In this document: piece by piece, positions 45,676 to 56,077 of the stretch
Position numbering within the stretch: position 1 is the stretch's first letter
Layout of the letters: each line of letters opens with the position of its first letter
Assembly: GCA_026122225.1 (NCBI GenBank)
Contig: JANEZZ010000805.1
Span: 496,001-560,000, forward strand
From: Heloderma charlesbogerti
Lineage: Eukaryota > Chordata > Lepidosauria > Squamata > Helodermatidae
Length of the DNA: 64,000 nt
Reading direction: 5' to 3'
The notes under the pieces: generated by a model
Told to the model about the DNA's origin: nothing
Seen by the model: only the letters and a program-made list of their open reading frames with translations
Databases searched by the model: none
Made by a program: the position numbers and the translations under genes

Positions 45676-46123
45676 GGGTTGTGTGAATCAGCAAAACCCA
45701 AATTCATCGAGGTTGTCTGAATTCCTCTGTGAGTGAAGCCTGTTCCAACTCATGTCCTCATCAGATTGCAAGCTTTGTTTTTACTTTCTGAATGAAAATT
45801 TGTGTGTATTTTTTTGCATATTTTCCCCAAATGCTTGCTTGTGTGCATTTAAAAAAATGTATTCACTTTTCTCCCATCGATTATACGTTTTTGTGCGCAT
45901 TGTTCAAAAGTACACATTTTTTCATGCACTTTTTTTCAAAGGCATGCATTTTTTGAACACATTTTTGTTGGTTCCGCTAATCACATTGCAAACTCGGAAG
46001 AATAGGGACTTTGACTGCAGATTGCGTCCAGGTCCTCATTTAGTTCAGGGGGTTGGTGGAGGAAATGTGAACTGGGTAAATTCTGGTAATAATGAACTGA
46101 TATGAATTTATCTCATACCTCCC
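45676..46123. mobile_element. AT-rich hAT-type MITE, worn ends
   Basis: GTGTGAATCAGCAAAACCC near the left and GAATTTATCTCATACCTCCC at the right match the ends of 63071-63489 (GTGCAAATCAGCAAAAC; GAATTTCTCATACATCCC). The interior shares spaced 'tgcattttt' units. The terminal TAGGGA is not readable. Confidence 0.6.
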
Positions 46124-47113
46124 GAGACGGGCAAGCTTGAAGTGGATTGTTGGAATAAGATGAGTTATTCTCTTTTTTAAAAAAATCCGGAAATAGCTCA
46201 GCTTATATCTGAATCAATCCACTTTGATTTATGAGCCACCCACCCACCACCTAAGTCCTCAGTATGTAAATGGGGGCATTATTATTATTACTACTACTAC
46301 TACTACTGTTACTTGCAGTTTCTTCCTCCTCCAAACTTGATGAAACAGGATTAACTTCTTCACTGATTTTCACAATATTCAGCACTATGTCTTGGAGCAC
46401 AAGCTCTCAATTTAGAGAAACGATTGAGATGATTTACAGTTTTCAGTCACTGAATAAGGCAGATACTATTCATGTTGAATAGAACTCTCATCTATTAAAT
46501 ACAAATGCCCTTGAGAATCATCATTTGTGCTTAATTTAGATGTTCACATTTTGAACAAGTGTTTCTGCCTCCCCATAGCCACTTTGTCTTTAGAGTAAAA
46601 CCTGGTATTTTGATGATGTAGATGAATTTGCCTGTTTCCTATTTTATGCAATCCTATACATGTCTGCTCAGAAATATATCCCACTGAGTTCAATGGGACT
46701 TACTCCCAGGCAGCCATTGGGCAGTATCCAATGCTGCCTACACATCAGCAGGATCCAGCACTAGTGAAACAGAAAGCCAGCACTTCCTGGAGCAACAGGA
46801 AATGAGCCAAAATATTCATTTCCAGAATGGAACAGGTCAGCGGAACTAGCAGAAGGGAGCTCTCATTCATTGTCCCATTCAGGAAACATACATTTCGGCT
46901 CATTTCTAGGCTTGAGCTAGCTAAATACAGAAATCTCATATCATATCCCTAGGAAAGGACAAATCTGTCACACCATGGTCGACCTTGTCCATATTCACCC
47001 TCATTTTCAGCCACCATCAACCTACTTGCACAGCTCTCCCCCCCCCCCGTTACCAATTCATTCTGTCAACAAATCATAGCTTATTCTTTCTTTAGGCCCT
47101 ATCTAATTTGATG
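46124..47113. other. No gene; TAC/TTA repeat and a short repeat
   Basis: A TTA/CTA trinucleotide run at 46277-46311. At 46646-46725, 'gcaatcctatacatgtctgc' with 'gggacttactcccagg', a copy of the short squamate-type repeat. Nothing else is recognised. Confidence 0.45.
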
Positions 47114-47156
47114 CTGTAAAGAACAATATTGTTTAGGAACCTGGAATGTCAGATCA

Positions 47157-47540
47157 ATGAATCAAGGTAAGCTGGAGGTGGTCAAACATGAGATGGCAAG
47201 ATTGAACATCGACATCTTGGGAATCAGCGAACTAAAATGGACAGGCATGGGCGAATTTAATTCAGGTGACCATCATATCTACTATTGTGGGCAAGAATCC
47301 CTTAGAAGAAATGGAGTAGCACTCATAGTCAACAAAAGGGTGGGAAAAGCAGTACTGGGGTACAATGTCAAAAATGACAGAATGATCTCAGTACGAATCC
47401 AAGGCAAACCATTCAACATCACAGTAATTCAAGTCTATGCCCCAACCACTGAGGCCGAAGAAGCTGAGGTTGATCGGTTCTATGAAGACCTACAACACCT
47501 TCTAGAACTAACACCAAAAAAAATGTCCTCTTCATCATAG
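47157..47540 (+). pseudogene. BovB endonuclease, N-terminal part
   Basis: 127 codons from MNQGKLEVVKHEMARLN, with ISELKWTGMGEF and VIQVYAPTTEAEE. These are the first motifs of an apurinic-type (APE) endonuclease, whose job is to nick target DNA. The frame closes shortly after an A-run (aaaaaaa near 47515); the next piece is in another frame, so a frameshift lies there. The upstream GTWNVRS motif is present just before the ATG in the same frame, so the ATG used here is not the true start. Confidence 0.9.
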
Positions 47541-47559
47541 GGGCTTGGAATGCTAAAGT

Positions 47560-48245
47560 AGGAAGTCATGAAATCACCGGGATAACAGGCAGGCATGGCC
47601 TTGGTGTACAAAATGAAGCAGGACAAAAGCTAATAGAGTTTTGCCAAGAGAACATGCTGATCATAGCAAACACTCTTTTCCAACAGCACAAGAGGCGGCT
47701 CTACACATGGACGTCACCAGATGGTCAATATCAAAATCAGATTGATTATGTCCTTTGCAGCCAAATATGGAGAAGCTCCATACAGTCAGTAAAAACAAGA
47801 CCTGGAGCTGACTGTGGCTCAGATCATGAGCTGCTTCTTGCAAAATTTCGGCTTAAATTGAAGAACGTCGGGAAAACCACTAAACCGTTCAGGTATGACC
47901 TAAATCATATCCCTGATGAATATACAGTGGAGGTGAGGAATAGATTTCAGGGATTAAACCTGATAGACAGAGTGCCTGAGGAACTATGGACGGAGGTCCG
48001 TAACATTGTTCAGGAGGCAGCAACGAAATCCGTCCCAAAGAAAAAGAAATGCAAGAAAGCCAAGTGGCTGTCTGATGAGGCTTTACAAGTAGCTCACGAA
48101 AGAAGGGAAGCGAAAAGCAAGGGAGAAAGGGGAAGATATACCCAACTGAATGCAGAGTTCCAGAGAATAGCAAGGAGAGACAAGAAGGCCTTCTTAAATG
48201 AACAATGCAAAGAAATCGAGGAAAACAACAGAAGGGAAAGACTAG
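47560..48245 (+). pseudogene. BovB endonuclease C-terminal part and linker
   Basis: Contains IDYVLCSQIWRSSIQSVKT and GADCGSDHELLLAKF; the SDH triplet is the conserved catalytic end of APE endonucleases. The following lysine/arginine-rich linker (residues around KSVPKKKKCKKAKWL) leads to the RT. A frameshift near 48240 separates it from the reverse transcriptase. Confidence 0.9.
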
Positions 48246-49938
48246 AGATCTCTTCAAGAAAATCGGAGATCTCAAGGGAACGTTTTGTGCAAAGACGGGC
48301 ATGATAAAGGACAAAGAAGGCAGGGACCTAACAGAAGCAGATGAGATTAAGAAGAGGTGGCAAGAATACACAGAAGAACTATACAGGAAAGATCTGAATG
48401 TCCCTGATAGCCATGATAGTGCAGTCACTGAACTTGAGCCGGACATCCTAGAGAGTGAAGTCAAGTGGGCCTTAGGAAGCATTAGTAACAACAAAGCTAG
48501 CGGAGATGACAGTATTCCAGCCGAGCTATTTAAAATCCTAAAAGATGATGCTGTTAAAGTGCTGCATTCAATATGCCAACAAATCTGGAACACTCAACAG
48601 TGGCCACAAGACTGGAAAAGGTCAGTTTACATTCCAATTCCAAAGAAGGGCAACGCCAAAGAGTGTTCAAACTACCGCACAATTGCGCTCATTTCACATG
48701 CCAGCAAGGTGATGCTCAAAATCCTACAAGCTAGGCTTCAGCAGTATGCGAACCGAGAACTACCGGAAGTACAAGCAGGGTTTAGAAGAGGCAGAGGAAC
48801 TAGAGATCAAATCGCCAACATTCGCTGCATCATGGAGAAAGCAAGAGAATTCCAGAAAAACGTCTATTTCTGCTTCATTGACTACGCTAAAGCCTTTGAT
48901 TGTGTGGATCACAACAAACTGTGGCAAATTCTGAAAGTGATGGGAGTACCAGACCACCTTACCTGTCTCCTGAGAAACCTGTACGAGGGTCAAGAAGCAA
49001 CAGTAAGAACCAGACATGGAACAACCGATTGGTTCAAAATTGGGAAAGGAGTACGACAAGGCTGCATATTGTCACCCTGCTTATTTAACTGATATGCAGA
49101 GTACATCATGAGAAATGCCGGGTTGGATGAATCAGAGGTCAGAATTAAGATTGCCGGGAGAATTATCAACAACCTCCGATATGCAGACGATACCACCCTA
49201 ATGGCAGAAAGCGAAGAGGATCTAAAGAGCCTCTTGTTGAGGGTGAAAGTGGAGAGTGCAAAAGCTGGTTTGAAACTCAACATTAAAAAAAATAAGATCA
49301 TGGCATCTGGCCCTATCACTTCCTGGCATATAGAAGGGGAAGAAATGGAAGCAGTGACAGATTTTACTTTCTTGGGCTCCAAGATCACCGCAGACGGTGA
49401 CTGTAGCCATGAAATTAAAAGACGCTTGCTCCTTGGGAGGAAAGCTATGGCAAACCTAGACAGCATAGTAAGAAGCAGAGACATCACCTTGCCGACAAAG
49501 GTCCGTCTAATCAAAGCTATGGTTTTCCCAGTAGTAATGTATGGCTGTGAGAGCTGGACTATAAGGAAGGCTGAGCGCCGAAGAATTGATGCTTTCGAAC
49601 TGTGGTGCTGGAGAAGACTCTTACGAGTTCCCTGGACTGCAAGGAGGTCAAATCAGTCCATCCTAAAGGAAATCAACCCTGACTGCTCATTGGAAGGACA
49701 GATAATGAAGCTGAAGCTCCAATATTTTGGCCACCTAATGCGAAGAGAAAACTCCCTGGAAAAGACCCTGATGCTGGGAAAGACTGAAGGCAAAAGGAGA
49801 AGGGGACGGCAGAGGATGAGATGGCTAGATAGCATCACCGATGCAATGAATATGAACTTGAGCACGCTCCGGGAGAGAGCGCAGGACAGGAAGGCCTGGC
49901 GTGCTATGGTCCATGGGGTCACGAAGAGTCGGACATGA
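48205..49938 (+). pseudogene. BovB reverse transcriptase and C-terminal region, one in-frame stop
   Basis: Reverse transcriptase motifs in order: SVYIPIPKKGNAKECSNYRT, AGFRRGRGTRDQI, CFIDYAKAFDCVDHNKL (first catalytic Asp), GVRQGCILSPCLFN, then TGA at 49090-49092 in frame, then NNLRYADDTTLMAES (catalytic YADD). After this come the RTE C-terminal motifs MYGCESWTIRKAERRR, RRLLRVPWTARRSNQ and YFGHLMRREN, ending MVHGVTKSRT. All catalytic residues are visible, but the stop splits palm from YADD. Confidence 0.93.
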
Positions 49939-49965
49939 CTGAACGACTGAACAACAACAACAAAA

Positions 49966-50729
49966 AATTTTTGTTCTGTGCCCTTTCATTGTCATTTCTT
50001 TTCTTCTTGCCTCTTGAGAATGTGAGCAGGAGAAATGTTGTAATGAAGTGGTCGATAACTGGTTACTGTGACTAAACTGAAACCACGTCATACTTTCCAA
50101 CACAAGCAGCAGTGATTGGATTGCTATGCCAAGAACAGGATCATCATCAGGGGCAGGCACCATCGGGCACTTGTCTGTGGCCAAGCCCTCCAGAGGGTCC
50201 ACCAGCCCATATCCCTTACATTGAGGCCATTGGGTGCCAGTCCAACAGCAAGAAAAAAAGGGGGGTTTACTGGCTAGCACATTTGCTGCCTGTCACCCAC
50301 CATTTTAATTCCCTCATACTCCCTCTGGGGCCTCAAAGGAACATTGCTCATGAGATCATACTCTGACAGGTTCCAGCAGCAGCACTTGCCAGCAAGACTG
50401 GCTTTTCTCCTGCTGTTGACACCCATCTGCCTCCACTGGCAGAGGGGCTTCTCTTTGACTGCCAAAGGGGGCAGCTTTGCCATTGACTCCTTGCCTGCCC
50501 AGCTCTGCCTCCATTTCCTTTGCTCCATTTCCTTGGCTCCATCTTTTCCACACCTGCAGGGGCTGCCCCACCAGCTCCACCACCACCCAGGGGCTGATGG
50601 GTTGGGTGGGCTGCAAAGGGCTCACCAAACTTAGCGATGTCCCCAGGCAACAGATCTCATCTATGTATGCATTGGCAGTCCATTGCTGTCACAATATTGC
50701 TTTGAACACTTACACTTGTAATAAGAAGG
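49966..50729. other. No recognisable feature
   Basis: Moderately GC-rich. Several overlapping frames of 80-150 codons on both strands have no domain signature, so I call no gene. Confidence 0.35.
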
Positions 50730-51224
50730 CCTATTGTTAGGGTTGGATCTGAGCCCATAGAGATTCCCAAAGCAGTTCTGATTCTGAGGAAGAGATACAA
50801 TCCATGGGAGAGAAACGTGCTCATCTTTCAGAGGTGCAGCTGGAGGGAGAGCCTCCCCCCACTCACATTCCTGAGAGCAACAATGAACCTGGCAGGGAGA
50901 GGGAGGCACAACTTGAGCCTCTAGATGCAAGGCGCAGGCACAGAGACAAGCGGGAGGTTGCGGGCACCGAGAAGAGGCACTCAGCCCATTTGGCATGATG
51001 ACAACAGCTGCACCCCAATGCCCAATGGGAAAGGGGTGGACTCTCCCCTCCTACTTCTTAAGTTCAGAGGATTGCCATACTTTTCCTCCAAACGGAGACC
51101 AACTGCTTCCTTAAGGCTAGAATCCCCTGGTAGGCTGCTCCTTTGAGTTTTCCACTTAGGCTCTGGCAATTAGCATCTGTAAAGAAATGGCAACCCACTC
51201 CAGTATTCTTGCCAAGAAAACCCC

Positions 51225-51836
51225 ATGGAACGTATCACAAGGCTAAAAGATATGACGCCGGAAGATGAGCCCCTCAGGTTGGAAGGTGTCCAATATACTA
51301 CTGGGGAAGAGCAGAGGGTATTTCCAAGTAGCGTCAGAAAGAGTGAAGCGGCTGGGCCAAAGCCGAAAGGACACTCAGCTGTGGATGTCTCTGGTGGTGA
51401 AAAGAAAATCCGATCCTGTAAAGAACAATATTGTTTAGGAACCTGGAATGTAAGATCAATGAATCAAGGTAAGCTGGAGGTGGTCAAACATGAGATGGCA
51501 AGATTGAACTTCGACGTCTTGGGAATTAGCAAACTAAAATGGACAGGCATGGACGAATTTAATTCAGGTGACCATTGTATCTACTACTGTGGGCAAGAAC
51601 CCCTTAGAGGAAATGGATTAGCACTCACAGTCAAGAAAAGGGTGGGAAAAGCAGTACTGGGGTACAACCTCAAAAATGATAGAATGATTTCAGTACGAAT
51701 CCAAGGCAAACCATTCAACATCACAGTAATTCAAGTCTATGCCCCAACCACTGAGGCCAAAGAAGCTGAGGTTGATTGGTTCTATGAAGACCTACAACAC
51801 CTTCTAGAACTAAAACCAAAAAAAATGTCCTTTTGA
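51225..51836 (+). pseudogene. BovB ORF 5' part: leader and endonuclease start
   Basis: 203 codons open from MERITRLKDMTPEDE through a charged leader to GTWNVRSMNQGKLEVV and the APE endonuclease motifs ISKLKWTGMDEF and VIQVYAPTTEAKEAE. The frame stops right after the same A-rich run where the copy at 47157 breaks (KPKKMSF-stop). In this copy the endonuclease start GTWNVRS is in frame with the upstream leader, so the natural ORF likely begins upstream. Confidence 0.88.
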
Positions 51837-51853
51837 TCATATGGGATTGGAAT

Positions 51854-52395
51854 TATGGATCTCAGAGAATTCCACCATGGATCTCGGTGAGGCCGAATGC
51901 CAGTTAAAACTATTTTAGCCTATGTAAATATTTATGTAGGCTATTACGGCGGAAAAAAAGGGAACACAAATGGCGGCCCCTACGCCATTTGCGTTCCCTT
52001 TTTTTCTTTTTTTGCCGTAATAGCCTACGTAAATATTTACATAGGCTAAAATGGGGTGGGGGAGGGAATGCAAATGGCAGCCTCCATAGCCGCCAACATT
52101 TGCGTCAGCTGTTTTTTGTTTTTTGTTTGCCATGATAGGCTATGTAAATATTTAAGTAGCCTATCATGGCAAAATACAGGGACGCAAATGGCGGTGGCTA
52201 CAGCAGCCACCATTTGTGTCCCTGCAGGCTGCCCAGCGGCCGGATGTCCGGCTGCGAGCAGCCCCGGCCGGTGGCTCTGTGAAATCTCTGTGGAGCGGAG
52301 CCATCCGGAGACAATTTTGGGGGGAGGTACGGAGCGCCTCCCCCCCACTGCGAATGTCACCTTTCGAAAAGGTAAGTGTCTTTCGTACATCCCTA
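51854..52395 (+). mobile_element. Chimeric palindromic hAT-type element across a BovB deletion
   Basis: The A-end starts TATGGATCTCAGAGAATTCC. The B-end closes with AAGGTAAGTGTCTTTCG and TACATCCCTA. The left flank is ATTGGAAT, the right is CTCATTTC; these are BovB positions about 1.13 kb apart in the intact copy. The A-end is cut short after GAATGCCAGT, then hairpins TACGTAAATATTTAC follow. This fits two insertions that recombined and removed the DNA between them. Confidence 0.8.
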
Positions 52396-52413
52396 CTCAT
52401 TTCACATGCCAGC

Positions 52414-53183
52414 TAGGGATGGCGGAGAATTCTGCCATGGATTTCAGTGAGGCTGAATTAGGGATGTCAAACAATTCCGCCACGGATCTCGGTGAGGCCG
52501 AATGCCAGTGGATTTGGCCCCCCGAAATCTGTGGCAGAATGGCCTGCCACTCCCCTGCCCCGCCCCGTGGATCCCCCCTGGGATGAGGCTTACCTGGGGC
52601 GGATCTTCCAGTCGGTGGTGGCTCCGGCAGCGGCTGTGGCTGCGGCAGCTGGTCTTCTGGGCAGCTGCGGCAGCTGGTCTTCCGACCGGCTGCCGCCGCT
52701 GCCATTTGTCTTGTAAAAAACAAAAAACTACGTGATAGGCTACGTAAAGATTGTAGGGATGTAAGAAAGTCACTTACCTTTTGCAGATTATGTTGATGGT
52801 TGGGGGGGAGGCGTTCCGTCCCTCGCCCCGGAATTCTCACTGGGGGGGAAGATGCTCCGTTCTTCCCCCCTGGAATTCTCCGCAGCCAGCTGTGCTCGGC
52901 GGCAGCTCTGTGGAGCAGCTGGCCAGGCCCAGTCAGGCCAGAGCTGTCCGCAGCCAGATTTCCAGCCGTGGAGGGCTCTGGGGAAAAACAAAACAAAACG
53001 TGTATGCAAATGGCGGCAGCTATGGCCGCCATTTGCGTTCCTCATTTTTGCCATCTTAATCTACGTAAATATTTACGTAGACTATGACAGCGAAAATAAA
53101 GGGGAACGCAAATACCGTAGCGGGCGCTATTTGCGTCCCTTTTTGATTCACCGTTTTAGCCTACATAAATACGCTACGTAAAG
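52414..53183. mobile_element. Stack of three nested palindromic hAT ends, right sides lost
   Basis: Three starts are nested: A-end at 52414 (after ATGCCAGC of BovB), A-end at 52459 (after GGCTGAAT of the first), and B-end at 52754 (TAGGGATGTAAGAAAGTCAC, after AAAGATTG in the second's hairpin). Donors AGGCTTACCTGG (near 52587) and CACTTACCTTTTG (near 52771) are kept. The third element's core (CGCAAATACC...GGCGCTATTTGCG) runs into BovB at about 53184 with no right end. All three lost their right ends and duplications in one or more deletions. Confidence 0.78.
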
Positions 53184-53632
53184 GTTATGCTCAAAATCCT
53201 ACAAACTAAGGTTCAGCAGTATGTGAACCAAGAACTACTGGAAGTACAAGCTGGGTTTAGAAGAGGCAGAGGAACTAGAGATCAAATCGCCAACATTTGC
53301 TGGATCATGGAGAAAGCAAGAGAATTCCAGAAAAACGTATATTTCTGCTTCTTTGAGTATGCTAAAGCCTTTGGTTGTGTGGATCACAACAAACTCTGGC
53401 AAATTCTTAAAGAGATGGGAGTGCCAGACCACCTTACCTGTCACCTGAGAAACCTGTACGAGGGTCAAGAAGCAACAGTAAGAACCAGACATGGAACAAC
53501 TGATTGGTTCAAAATTGGGAAAGGAGTATGACAAGGCTGTATATTGTCACCCTGCTTATTTAACTTATATGCAGACCAGCAGAGTACATCATGAGAAACG
53601 CGGGGTTGCATGAATCACAGGTCGGAATTAAG
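53184..53632 (+). pseudogene. BovB reverse transcriptase fragment
   Basis: Encodes LEVQAGFRRGRGTRDQI, CFFEYAKAFGCVDH and GTTDWFKIGKG, then TGA (near 53529) in place of the arginine of GVRQG. The catalytic Asp of FIDYAKAFD is changed to E and G at two places (FFEYAKAFG), so even without the stop it would be inactive. Confidence 0.88.
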
Positions 53633-54272
53633 GAGGGATGTCAGAGAATTCCGCCACGGATCTCGGTGAGGCAGAATGCCAGTGCATTCAGCCCCCCGAA
53701 ATCCATGGCAGAATGGCCTTCCCCCCCGCCCCGTCCCGCGGATTCCCGCCGGGACGAGACTTACCTGGGGCAGATGTTCCGGATGGCGGCGGCTCCAGCG
53801 GCGGCTGCGGCTGGTCTTCCGACTGGCTGCTGCCGCCGCCATTTGCAGTCTCGTCTTTTCTTTTCTTTTTTTTACCATAGACATGACTAAGATGGCCAAA
53901 AATAGGAAACACAAATGGCGGCCGCCATAGCCGCCGCCATTTGCGTACGCATATTTTTTTAAAAAAACCAGACGTCATAGGCTACGTAAGTCTTTACGTA
54001 GCCTATTCCAGTTGAAAACAGGGACACAAACGGCGGCAGCTATGGCAGCCGCCATTTGCGTCCCTGCTACCCAGTGGCCAGATGTCCGGCTGCTGGCGGA
54101 GCCGGCCGGCGGCTCCGCGGAATGCCCGCAGAGCAGAGCTGGCCAGGCAGGACTCTGGGGGGAGGGATGGAGCACCTCCTCCCCATCGAGGATTCCGGGG
54201 GGAGGGATGGAGCGCCTCCCCCCCACTGCAAAGCAGATCTGTGAAATGGTAAGTAACTTTCGTATGTCCCTA
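53633..54272 (+). mobile_element. Palindromic hAT-type element, first of a tandem pair (subfamily III)
   Basis: 640 bp, GAGGGATGTCAGAGAATTCC to TTTCGTATGTCCCTA, with perfect GAATTAAG on both sides (53625-53632 and 54273-54280). Donors face outward (GACTTACCTGG near 53759; ATGGTAAGTAAC near 54247). The core is reduced to one complete TACGTAAGTCTTTACGTA hairpin and the GGCGGC blocks. The target is BovB 'gaattaag' just before the YADD motif. Confidence 0.92.
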
Positions 54273-54280
54273 GAATTAAG

Positions 54281-55156
54281 TAGGGATGGAGGAGAATTCC
54301 ACCCCGGATTCCAGTGAGGCTAGATTCTTTAGAATCCACCCCCCCGGAATCTGTGGCGGAACAGCCTCCTGCCCCCCTGCCCCCCACGATGAATCCCCCC
54401 GTGATGGCACTTACCTGGGGCGGATGCGGTGGATTCGGCGGCAGCAACAGCTCCGGCGGCTGGTCTCCTGGCCGGCCGCAGCAGGGCTGCTGCCTCCGCC
54501 ATTGTCGTCCTTGGACTGTGATATCCTATGTAAGAATTTACATAGCCTATCATGGCTAACCTTAAAAAAACAAACAAACGCAGTGTACGCAAATGGTGGC
54601 GGCTACGGCAGTCGCCATTTGCATTCCCTATTTTTCGCTGATTTATCTTACGTAAATATTTACGTAAGATGAAACGGTGAAAAAAAAAAGGGAACACAAA
54701 TAGCGTAGTGGACGCTATTTGAGTTCCTTTATTTTTTGCCGTTCTTACCTATGTAAATATTTACGTAGGCTAGAACAGCGAAAAATAAGGGAACGCAAAT
54801 AGCGTCCACTACGCTATTTGCGTTCCCCTTTTTTTTCCACCGTTTTAGCTTATGTAAATATTTACGTAAGATAAATCAGCGAAAAATAGGGAATGCAAAT
54901 GGCGACTGCCATAGCCGCCACCATTTGCGTACACTGCGTTTGTTTGTTTTTTTAAGGTTAGCCATGATAGGCTATGTAAATTCATCTTCGACTGGAAATC
55001 CATCTGCAGATGGTCCTGGCCGGCTGCTCCACGGCCTGGCCGCAGAGCGGAGCTGGCCATTGAGGATTCCGGGGGGAGGACCGGATTGCCTCCCCCCCTG
55101 TCGAGGATTCCAGGGGGAGGGACGGAGCAAAAGTAAGTGAATTTTGTACATCCCTA
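54281..55156 (+). mobile_element. Palindromic hAT-type element, second of a tandem pair (subfamily III)
   Basis: 876 bp, TAGGGATGGAGGAGAATTCC to TTTTGTACATCCCTA, with GAATTAAG at 54273-54280 (shared with its neighbour) and 55157-55164. Donors: GCACTTACCTGG near 54409 and AAAGTAAGTG near 55131. The core palindrome (about 54526-54988) centres near 54757 on TATGTAAATATTTACGTA and has TTACGTAAATATTTACGTAA hairpins on both sides. Same orientation as its neighbour. Confidence 0.93.
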
Positions 55157-55967
55157 GAATTAAGATTGCTGGGCGAATTATCAACAACCTCAGATATGCA
55201 GACGATCCCACCCTAATGGCAGGAAGCGAAGAGGATCTAAAGAGCCTCTTGTTGAGGGTGAAAGAGGAGAGTGCAAAAGCTGGTTTGAAACTCAACATTA
55301 ACAAAACTAAGATCATGGCATCTGGCCCCATCACTTCCTGGCATATAGAAGGAGAAGAAATGGAAGCAGTGACAGATTTTATTTTCTTGGGCTCCAAGAT
55401 CACCATAGATGGTGACTGTAGCCATGAAATTAAAAGATGCTTGCTCCTTGGGAGGAAAGCTATGGCAAACCTAGACAGCATAGTAAGAAGCAGAGACATC
55501 ACCTTGCCAACAAAGGTACGCATAATCAAAGCTATGGTTTTCCCATTAGCAACATATGGCTGTGAGAGCTGGACTATAAGGAAGGCTGAGCGCCAAATAA
55601 TCGATGCTTTCAAACTGTGGTGCTGGAGAAGACTCTTACGAGTCCCCTGGACTTCAAGGAGGTCAAATCAGTCAATCCTAAAGGAAATCAACCCTGACTG
55701 CTCTTTGGAAGGACAGATACTGAAGCTGAAGCTCAAATATTTTGGCCACCAAATGTGAAGAGAAAAGTCACTGGAAAAGTCACTGATGCTGGGAAAGATT
55801 GAAGGCAAAAGGAGAAGGGGATGCAGAGGATGAGATGGCTAGATAGCATCACTGATGCAACTTGAGCACCCTCCGGGAGAGAGCGGAGAACAGGAAGGCC
55901 TGGCGTGCTCTGGTCCATGGGGTCACGAAGAGTCGGACATGACTGAACGACTGAACAACAACAAAGC
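55157..55967 (+). pseudogene. BovB reverse transcriptase C-terminal part and 3' tail
   Basis: RIKIAGRIINNLRYADDPTL opens it, followed by MASGPITSWHIEGEEMEAV and the RTE C-terminal motifs TYGCESWTIRKAERQ and LLRVPWTSRRSNQ. It stops at KYFGHQM-TGA (near 55756) and carries a 3-bp-class rearrangement afterwards (a duplicated 'ggaaaagtcact'). The tail ends CGACTGAACAACAACAA. Confidence 0.9.
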
Positions 55968-56077
55968 GTCATTAGGTTGAATGGAAATAAAGCCTAGGAA
56001 AAGAGCCCTTTTGTCTGCCTGTTGATTCTAGCTACTTGAAGATTACAGAAGGCAGCAAGGGCGCTCCTGACACCTAT

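Larger units (their letters stand above)
47114..49965 (+). mobile_element. BovB (RTE) LINE, nearly complete, 5'-truncated and inactive
   Basis: About 2.85 kb: endonuclease and reverse transcriptase coding sequence plus the 3' tail (ACGACTGAACAACAACAACA). It starts inside the 5' region shared with the longer copy at about 51420. Two frameshifts and one in-frame stop separate the coding pieces. BovB is a single-ORF RTE-clade retrotransposon common in squamates and thought to have moved between species. It likely inserted by target-primed reverse transcription. Confidence 0.95.
51178..55967 (+). mobile_element. BovB (RTE) LINE, long copy, shredded by hAT insertions
   Basis: BovB segments: 51178-51853, 52396-52413 (18 bp), about 53184-53632, 54273-54280 and 55157-55967. 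It includes 5' sequence missing from 47114-49965 (GGCAACCCACTCCAGTATTC). About 1.13 kb of endonuclease/linker/early RT has been lost between 51853 and 52396. Possible duplications AGCATC / AGCGTC flank it inside the LTR. RT motifs YFCFFEYAKAFGCVDH and LRYADDPTLMAG remain, with stops including TGA near 53529. Confidence 0.92.
50735..56072 (+). mobile_element. Solo LTR (LTR family 1, copy 2), split by BovB
   Basis: The LTR starts TGTTAGGG and ends GCTCCTGACA, flanked by CCTAT (50730-50734 and 56073-56077). Its own sequence is 50735-51177 and 55968-56072, with GAGCCCATAGA, AGCAGTTCTGATT and an AATAAAGCC signal near 55990 matching the copy at 5569-6097. A BovB LINE inserted in the middle, followed by hATs. 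No gag, pol or env is present. Confidence 0.85.

Noticed and set aside
49966..50729. Several overlapping frames of 80-150 codons after the BovB copy
   Set aside because: All frames on both strands are open to similar extent because the DNA is GC-rich and poor in stops. No domain or splice-consistent exon is visible.
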